Below are positions 28,503 to 33,162 of a DNA stretch of 33,162 nucleotides, piece by piece (position 1 is the stretch's first letter; every line of letters starts with the position of its first letter). The position numbers and the translations under genes were made by a program. The stretch lies in NCBI GenBank assembly GCA_947491305.1, contig CANLIL010000032.1, positions 1-33,162 on the forward strand, given 5' to 3'. The DNA is from Flavobacteriales bacterium. Lineage in GTDB: Bacteria; Bacteroidota; Bacteroidia; Flavobacteriales_D; Crocinitomicaceae. Below the pieces are notes generated by a model. It saw only the letters and a program-made list of their open reading frames with translations, did not search any database and was not told the DNA's origin.

Positions 28503-29699
28503 TTATTTATAAGTAACACCATTTTGAATTAAATCTGAAAGGTGTGTTGTGGTTTTTTTCCAACTGTATTTTTCTTTCACTAATTTTTGTCCGTTTTCAG
28601 CGATTTTACGATATAAAATCGGATCATTTAATAAGCGTTGTATGCAACTAATATATTCATCTGCAGAATCAGCAACTAAAATAGATTCATTGTGAACTGC
28701 TTGAATTGCATTATTGGCTAAATCTGTTGTAATACAGGGTAAACCAACTGCCATTGCTTCTAATAATTTATTTTGCATACCCGTTCCAATTTTCATTGGT
28801 GCAATAAATATTCTACCACTTAAATAAGCTGTTCGAATATCATCAACCCATCCATTAAGAGTAATTTGAGGTAATTTATTACTTTTTTTAATTAAAATCT
28901 GTGAGGGGTTTGCACCTGAAATTAAATACCTAAAATTTGAATTTTTAGGTAGCAGCTCATTAATAATAAAATCGATTGCTTCAATATTTGGTGGGTAATT
29001 AAGGTTCCCTACAAAAACTAGGTCGTTGCTAGCTTGTATTGAAAGTGATTCGAAAAAATGCGGATCAATTCCGTTCGGAATAACTTGAATATTCTGTTTA
29101 TCTGGATGTAAAATCAATTGTTTATCTTGCTCACTGATAATTGTTTTTACTTCAAAATAGTCAAAAATACTGCGTTCATACAATTTTAATCTTCTGGCTT
29201 CAATCTTAAAAATAAACCGATAATACCAAGGTGTTTTTAAAATTCTTCGTTCAATACCCATCGATAATGCATCCATGTAATCCAATGTTTTTGGACAAGA
29301 GTGAAAATTTTTCACATATTCAGCTGCGCGTATTAATTGACAGTAAATAAAATCTGGTTGAAATTCTTCCAAAATTCGATTTATTTTCCGCTGCCCAATA
29401 TAAGAATAGAAAAAGCCAATTTGAAATGGTTTGTTGGAGAAAAATGTTAAGAAAATATTGATAAATATACTTATTCTGGAACGTTTTATCACGTTTATTT
29501 GATTGCAAAAAGGCTTAATTTGTTCGAGTTGATTCGGTGATATTGTTTGATTTGTTAAGGCGATTAAATTAATTGAATAGGTAATCGACAATTCTTTTAA
29601 ATGATAATATGCACGCAATTTATCTCCTTTCTCTAGCGGGAATGGAAAACGTGACACAAGCATCACCAATTTTGGTTTATTGTTATTTGAAGCGCTCAA
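28503..29699 (-). CDS. Glycosyltransferase (GT4-like, GT-B fold)
   Basis: A 398-residue glycosyltransferase. The N-terminus (LVMLVSRFPFPLEKGDKLRAYYHL) is typical of GT-B sugar transferases related to the TIGR03087 exopolysaccharide group. The C-terminal half has the donor-binding signatures VFVGNLNYPPNIEAIDF and APMKIGTGMQNKLLEAMAVGLPCITTD with the E-x7-type acidic pattern. Donor and acceptor sugars cannot be read from sequence. The start overlaps the preceding glycosyltransferase gene by 17 bases, so both are made together. With the LptF/G-like permease upstream, a role in LPS or other surface polysaccharide synthesis is a reasonable inference. Confidence 0.9.
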   Translation of the reverse strand: MSASNNNKPKLVMLVSRFPFPLEKGDKLRAYYHLKELSITYSINLIALTNQTISPNQLEQIKPFCNQINVIKRSRISIFINIFLTFFSNKPFQIGFFYSYIGQRKINRILEEFQPDFIYCQLIRAAEYVKNFHSCPKTLDYMDALSMGIERRILKTPWYYRFIFKIEARRLKLYERSIFDYFEVKTIISEQDKQLILHPDKQNIQVIPNGIDPHFFESLSIQASNDLVFVGNLNYPPNIEAIDFIINELLPKNSNFRYLISGANPSQILIKKSNKLPQITLNGWVDDIRTAYLSGRIFIAPMKIGTGMQNKLLEAMAVGLPCITTDLANNAIQAVHNESILVADSADEYISCIQRLLNDPILYRKIAENGQKLVKEKYSWKKTTTHLSDLIQNGVTYK

Positions 29700-30843
29700 T
29701 TATTTTAGTTAATACAGCTGAGAATGAATAATGTTGTTGTATAAATTCTTTGGCTTGTTGTCCAATCGTTTGACGTAATTCTTCCGAAGTAATTAACTGC
29801 TGAATTTTCGATATAAATTCTTCTGAAGATTTAACGATAATCAATCCGCTGTTGTGAGGAATCCCAATAGCTCCAATTTCAGTTGTTATTATAGGTACGC
29901 CATATGACATAGCTTCTAGTAATTTCACGCGCACTCCAGAACCAGTCATTATTGGTGCCACTAAAATACCACTACTTTGGAAGAAGTTTGCTAAATCTTC
30001 AACAAATCCAACATGTTCAACACCATTTATCAGTGCTTGTTTGGTTGAAAATGAACCAGCTAATTTTAACGTTAAAAATGGAAATTCCTTTTTCAAAATA
30101 GGAAATAAATCCTCTTTTAACTTTTGAACTGCTTCAATATTTGGAAACCAATTCATCGAACCAACAAAAAACAAATCATTTATTGAATAATCCACTTGTC
30201 GATGATTCATCTCAAAATGCATTGGAACAACTGTACAAGGTGTAGTTACACCTAAATCATTGATTGAATTAGCATCATTTTCTGTTAATGTAAACAATTC
30301 GTCAGCTTCAGAGAATGCTATGATTTCTTTCGTTTTTAAACGATTTGCTATGTAAGTATACGCTATTTTTTTGAATGGATTTTTCGTTGAATTACTTTTT
30401 TGAAGCCATAAATCATGTTCTACATTGTGTGTGCGTATAAAAATTCGCGTGTTTTTTCTTTTTTTTAGTTCTGTTAGATAGGGCGCTAAATAAATGCTTT
30501 CCATCACCACAATCACTTCTTCATTGGGCGCAAAATTTGAAATGGCTATCTCTAATTCCGGAACGTAAAAACGTGTTATATTGTAAGAATTCCCGAGAAA
30601 AAAACTTTTTATAAAACCAAAAATAGTTGGTTTCGTTGCAACTTCAAACACTTTAATCGAACATTTTTCTCGAATATCTTTTGGATATTCCGTGCTTTTA
30701 AACGGATGTTTTTCTGTTGAAAGGGTGAAATGTGTAATAGGAATCTCGGTTGCTAAAAGTAATTCTAGCAATGCTTGCATCGCTTTGCAACCACCATCAA
30801 CTGTCGGATAAACCGGCTTATTTGTTAGGTAAAGTAGCTGCAT
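29683..30843 (-). CDS. Glycosyltransferase (GT4-like, GT-B fold)
   Basis: A 386-residue GT-B glycosyltransferase with N-terminal LLYLTNKPVYPTVDGGCKAMQALLELL, a central VGSMNWFPNIEAVQKL block and the nucleotide-sugar site APIMTGSGVRVKLLEAMSYGVPIITTEIGAIGIP. It shares its overall plan with the next gene downstream and the two may be ancient duplicates. An open frame extends to 30906, but the ATG at 30843 starts at the first beta strand, as expected. Even so it overlaps the permease gene by 26 bases, and its end overlaps the next gene by 17. Surface glycan synthesis is inferred from neighbours. Confidence 0.9.
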   Translation of the reverse strand: MQLLYLTNKPVYPTVDGGCKAMQALLELLLATEIPITHFTLSTEKHPFKSTEYPKDIREKCSIKVFEVATKPTIFGFIKSFFLGNSYNITRFYVPELEIAISNFAPNEEVIVVMESIYLAPYLTELKKRKNTRIFIRTHNVEHDLWLQKSNSTKNPFKKIAYTYIANRLKTKEIIAFSEADELFTLTENDANSINDLGVTTPCTVVPMHFEMNHRQVDYSINDLFFVGSMNWFPNIEAVQKLKEDLFPILKKEFPFLTLKLAGSFSTKQALINGVEHVGFVEDLANFFQSSGILVAPIMTGSGVRVKLLEAMSYGVPIITTEIGAIGIPHNSGLIIVKSSEEFISKIQQLITSEELRQTIGQQAKEFIQQHYSFSAVLTKIIERFK

Positions 30844-32308
30844 TTTTTTTCTTGAATCGTGAAAATATTTTTTTCCATTTTGATGCATCAAAAATGGGAG
30901 AATCATTTGCTGCTGCTCTTGTTAAAAGCACTGCAATTGGTGTTAATATTGCTGATGCAAACCACATTCCAATAAATGGAGAAACAACTTGGGATGTTGC
31001 TAAGCTTTCACCAGTACTTATCAAAATAAAATAAACCATGAACAATAATGCAGCAATAACAACGGGAGCACCAAAACCTCCTTTTTTGACAATTGCCCCC
31101 AAAGGCGCTCCAACAAAAAACAGCACTATTATAGCATATGTCAAGGCGAATTTTCGGTGAAATTCAATCCAATAGCCATCAACATCGTGCTGAATACTTT
31201 TCATGTAATCTGCTTGTGCCAATAAATTTTCATTTTGTCGGCGAATTTTTGATTGAACATTGGCAATTGCAGTAGCTTTTTCAAAATCAGATAATTGATT
31301 AAATTGTTGTGCTTTTTTCGGAACTGTGGAACTGATAACGAGTCCATTTCCAGCTCCATTCATAGTGTCTTTTTTGAAATTAATCGCTTGAAAATAGGGG
31401 TGATCGTATTTATAGCTTTGTAAGAAATTCAACAGTGTCGTTCCTCCGTTTTTTTGAACGGAATCAATTGCGTTATAAATTTGAAATACATTTAACATCT
31501 CATGTTTGTCAGCAAACAATTCATCTTGTGATCTCTTTAAGGAAAAACCATCGAGTTGAATTTTATATGTTGCGACTTCAAAGCTGGAACGTCGCGCAGG
31601 TCGTTTATTGTTTTTGTTAGGGAAAATTAAACCTTTTGGATCGAAGCTAGGCGATTGAATAGATAACTCTTCCATTACAATTCCTTTTTTTAATTCAAAA
31701 AACAAATTCTTACCGTTCACAGTTTTAAACATTTTCCCTTGTTCAGCTCGTATTGTTTTGATTTCATTCGGATTGGTGTGGTCATGTATTAATATTCCTT
31801 TAAACGTATTTCCTTTTCCACTTTCCACTTTAATGGCGTAACCTTCTAATTCTCTACTATAAACTCCGGGTTTAATCAATGATGCAATCTTAGTATTTTG
31901 AATATCGTAAATTAGTGAATGCCATTTTAAATTAGCAACAGGGATAATGTAATTGGAGAAATACAACGTGAATGCTGCGATTCCAATAATAGAAAAGGTT
32001 AGGGGACGAAGAATGCGGTACAAAGATAAACCGCTTGCTTTTAATGCTGTTAATTCATTGTTTTCGGTCAAATTTCCAATCGTCATAATCGATGACAAAA
32101 GAACAGCTAATGGCAAAGCTAAAGGAATTAAACTCGCGGAAACGTAAAACAACAATTCTAAAATGACAAATGTACTCAAACCTTTGCCCATTAAATCGTC
32201 GATGTATTTCCATAAAAATTGCATAACAAGTATGAACATAGAAATTGCCAGTGTCACAAAAAATGGACCTGCAAAAGTTCGAATACTAAAAACGTATAGC
32301 CGTTTCAA
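30818..32308 (-). CDS. LptF/LptG-like permease (YjgP/YjgQ family), TTG start
   Basis: A 496-residue inner-membrane protein of the YjgP/YjgQ family, which forms the LPS-export ABC transporter with LptB. Three N-terminal membrane helices (about 12-35, 50-78 with LIPLALPLAVLLSSIMTIG, and about 98-122), a large periplasmic beta-jellyroll region, and three C-terminal helices (about 385-470; VGAPLGAIVKKGG signature) are visible. It is longer than E. coli LptF/G (about 360) through an enlarged periplasmic part, which is common in Bacteroidota. The start codon is TTG at 32308: upstream in frame there is a TGA at 32330-32332 with no ATG between, and the first internal Met (residue 24) is inside the first helix. 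Confidence 0.92.
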   Translation of the reverse strand: MKRLYVFSIRTFAGPFFVTLAISMFILVMQFLWKYIDDLMGKGLSTFVILELLFYVSASLIPLALPLAVLLSSIMTIGNLTENNELTALKASGLSLYRILRPLTFSIIGIAAFTLYFSNYIIPVANLKWHSLIYDIQNTKIASLIKPGVYSRELEGYAIKVESGKGNTFKGILIHDHTNPNEIKTIRAEQGKMFKTVNGKNLFFELKKGIVMEELSIQSPSFDPKGLIFPNKNNKRPARRSSFEVATYKIQLDGFSLKRSQDELFADKHEMLNVFQIYNAIDSVQKNGGTTLLNFLQSYKYDHPYFQAINFKKDTMNGAGNGLVISSTVPKKAQQFNQLSDFEKATAIANVQSKIRRQNENLLAQADYMKSIQHDVDGYWIEFHRKFALTYAIIVLFFVGAPLGAIVKKGGFGAPVVIAALLFMVYFILISTGESLATSQVVSPFIGMWFASAILTPIAVLLTRAAANDSPIFDASKWKKIFSRFKKKNAATLPNK

Positions 32309-32375
32309 ATGAAATTTCTTTAATGAAGGTCAAAGATAAGAAAACGAATTTAAATGAAGACTTGAATAAAACTTC

Positions 32376-32759
32376 TTATGCGCCTAAAATGCGTTTTAAA
32401 TCTTGAATTTGCTGCTCCCATAACATGGTAACTTCTTCTACCTCGTCTTCTTCAGCAAAATCACTGATTTTTAAGACCGCAGCTTTTGTCATTGGATCAA
32501 TTTCAAATTCCATTTCAAAGAAATAGTCGCTTTTTTCATCTTTTTCCCATTGAAAACGTACACGGGAATTTCCTTTTTTTGTAATTAATCGCGCTTTTTC
32601 TTCGCTTCCATCCCAAATAAATGTATAAACATCATCTTTGATATTTACATCGTCTGCAAACCATTCGCTTAATCCACTTGGTGTACTTATCATCCCTTCT
32701 AAAACTTTAGGAGATGTCTTTAATAGGTATTCAAAAGAAATTTTAACTTTTTGACTCAT
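32376..32759 (-). CDS. START-like / SRPBCC-fold protein
   Basis: A 127-residue small cytosolic protein of the START-like (AHSA1-type SRPBCC) group: KISFEYLLKTSPKVLEGMISTPSGLSEWFADDV at the N-terminus, a string of beta strands with FIWDGSEEKARLI, and a C-terminal amphipathic helix ending WEQQIQDLKRILGA. Members bind hydrophobic ligands or act as co-chaperones, but this one has no defined role. An open frame continues 39 codons upstream with an atypical, basic sequence; I take the ATG at 32759. A weak -7-like TATCTTTA lies at 32789-32796. It is 67 bases upstream of the LptF/G-like gene and could be co-transcribed with it. Confidence 0.88.
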   Translation of the reverse strand: MSQKVKISFEYLLKTSPKVLEGMISTPSGLSEWFADDVNIKDDVYTFIWDGSEEKARLITKKGNSRVRFQWEKDEKSDYFFEMEFEIDPMTKAAVLKISDFAEEDEVEEVTMLWEQQIQDLKRILGA

Positions 32760-32969
32760 AGTAGCAATCTGCGGTATTATAATTTTCCTAAAGATACAAT
32801 TTCCTTTTGAATGCATATGATTCATTGGCTTAATTGTTATTAACAATTTATTATTTTTTCTTGTTATTAAAATCAAGTTGTTTTTACGAATTCAAATTGT
32901 TTACAATCAAACAGATACTTTAATTTATTAAAAAGTTCACTCAAATTTCATGAATAACTAAAAATAATG
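32760..32969. other. AT-rich divergent spacer
   Basis: No gene is visible. It separates the START-like gene (leftward) from the tRNA (rightward), holds one weak minus-strand -7-like element (TATCTTTA, 32789-32796) and ends at the strong plus-strand element at 32970. An open frame covering part of it on the minus strand has no coding character. Confidence 0.6.
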
Positions 32970-32977
32970 TATATTTG
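32970..32977 (+). promoter_or_regulatory. Strong -7 element of the tRNA promoter
   Basis: TATATTTG followed by CACCC is a full TAnnTTTG match in the form I recall upstream of many Bacteroidota stable-RNA genes. Transcription would begin near 32983, giving a leader of about 85 bases before the mature tRNA, which contains the duplicated tRNA fragment. No clear -33 TTG. Confidence 0.7.
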
Positions 32978-33014
32978 CACCCTCAAATCTAACGCTTGAT
33001 TAGAGGATATTTAT

Positions 33015-33058
33015 GGCGAGGTAGCTCTCCCGAAAGTTATCGGGAGGTTAGAGCGCAG
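33015..33058 (+). pseudogene. Partial tRNA duplicate (acceptor 5' strand and D-arm) with a hairpin inserted in the D-loop
   Basis: GGCGAGGTAGCTC (33015-33027) and GGTTAGAGCGCAG (33046-33058) repeat the first third of the tRNA at 33068 exactly, except that the four D-loop bases AGTT are replaced by the 18-base TCCCGAAAGTTATCGGGA. This makes a perfect 7-bp hairpin (33027-33033 / 33040-33046, loop AAGTTA) nested inside the intact D-stem GCTC/GAGC. There is no anticodon arm, T-arm or 3' acceptor strand, so it cannot be a tRNA by itself. Nine A/T bases separate it from the real gene. Confidence 0.9.
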
Positions 33059-33067
33059 AAAAAATAT

Positions 33068-33141
33068 GGCGAGGTAGCTCAGTTGGTTAGAGCGCAGGAT
33101 TCATAACCCTGAGGTCGAGAGTTCAAATCTCTCTCTCGCTA
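33068..33141 (+). tRNA. tRNA with CAT anticodon, probably elongator tRNA-Met
   Basis: Complete 74-base cloverleaf: acceptor GGCGAGG/TCTCGCT (with G-U at 1-72 and 7-66), D-stem GCTC/GAGC with loop AGTTGGTTA, anticodon arm CAGGA-TTCATAA-CCCTG, variable AGGTC, T-arm GAGAG-TTCAAAT-CTCTC, discriminator A. The 3' CCA is not encoded (CAAAGG follows). The anticodon stem lacks the three G-C pairs of an initiator. It has an A-C opposition at 31-39. A tRNA-Ile2 with lysidine-modified CAT cannot be excluded by eye. Confidence 0.93.
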
Positions 33142-33162
33142 CAAAGGAAAGCCCAGTTTAAC

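Noticed and set aside
32760-32876. N-terminal extension of the START-like protein
   Set aside because: The 39-residue extension is basic, lacks family similarity and covers the likely promoter region; the ATG at 32759 starts at the conserved domain.
33015-33058. A second functional tRNA gene
   Set aside because: It lacks the anticodon arm, T-arm and 3' acceptor strand.

Overview
The window is a stretch of chromosome from a low-GC member of the Bacteroidota, most likely order Flavobacteriales; a Fluviicola/Crocinitomicaceae-like organism would fit, but the genus is my guess. The reasons are: a giant SprB-repeat surface protein with a type IX secretion (T9SS) type B C-terminal domain; a secreted PNGase F-like enzyme of the kind known from flavobacteria; Bacteroidota-typical -7 promoter elements (TAnnTTTG); almost no Shine-Dalgarno sequences; and family choices such as RibBA fusion, BatA-like membrane protein and the TIGR02757 family. 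I see no prophage, insertion sequence, CRISPR array, plasmid origin or restriction system. Most of the window is ordinary chromosomal gene content.

Layout. 58-6165 (-): T9SS-exported adhesin with about 21 SprB-type repeats. 6258-7606 (-): an AlkB-like dioxygenase and a YdcF/SanA-like membrane protein, overlapping by one base. 7703-11345 (+): PNGase F-like enzyme, MscS channel and an ACMSD-like amidohydrolase. 11349-17351 (-): MoxR ATPase, a SurA-like and a larger two-domain parvulin (periplasmic chaperones for outer-membrane proteins), and guaB. 17524-18156 (+): small secreted protein with a carboxypeptidase-regulatory-like domain. 18157-18432: repeat-rich spacer ending in a perfect (CTAA)15 tract. 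18433-22902 (-): tight operon for a BatA-like protein, a dihydroorotase homologue that has lost catalytic residues, a SAM methyltransferase and an RluE-type pseudouridine synthase. 23050-23538 (-): small lipoprotein. 23734-26453 (+): TIGR02757 protein and TonB-dependent receptor. 26585-28448 (-): LolD-like ATPase overlapping ribBA. 28503-32308 (-): LptF/G-like permease and two overlapping glycosyltransferases, probably one envelope operon. 32376-32759 (-): START-like protein. 33068-33141 (+): tRNA with CAT anticodon.

Cell-envelope biology dominates: T9SS cargo, periplasmic folding helpers, lipoprotein and LPS transport homologues, glycosyltransferases, a TonB receptor and a mechanosensitive channel. 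Around these sit nucleotide and cofactor enzymes (GuaB, the dihydroorotase homologue, RibBA) and RNA modification.

The most unusual object is at the right end. Directly upstream of the tRNA, and downstream of its strong promoter-like element, lies a second copy of the tRNA's 5' third (acceptor 5' strand plus D-arm) whose D-loop carries an inserted palindromic hairpin. The second is the dihydroorotase homologue with a degenerate metal site. I found no convincing undescribed multi-gene system.
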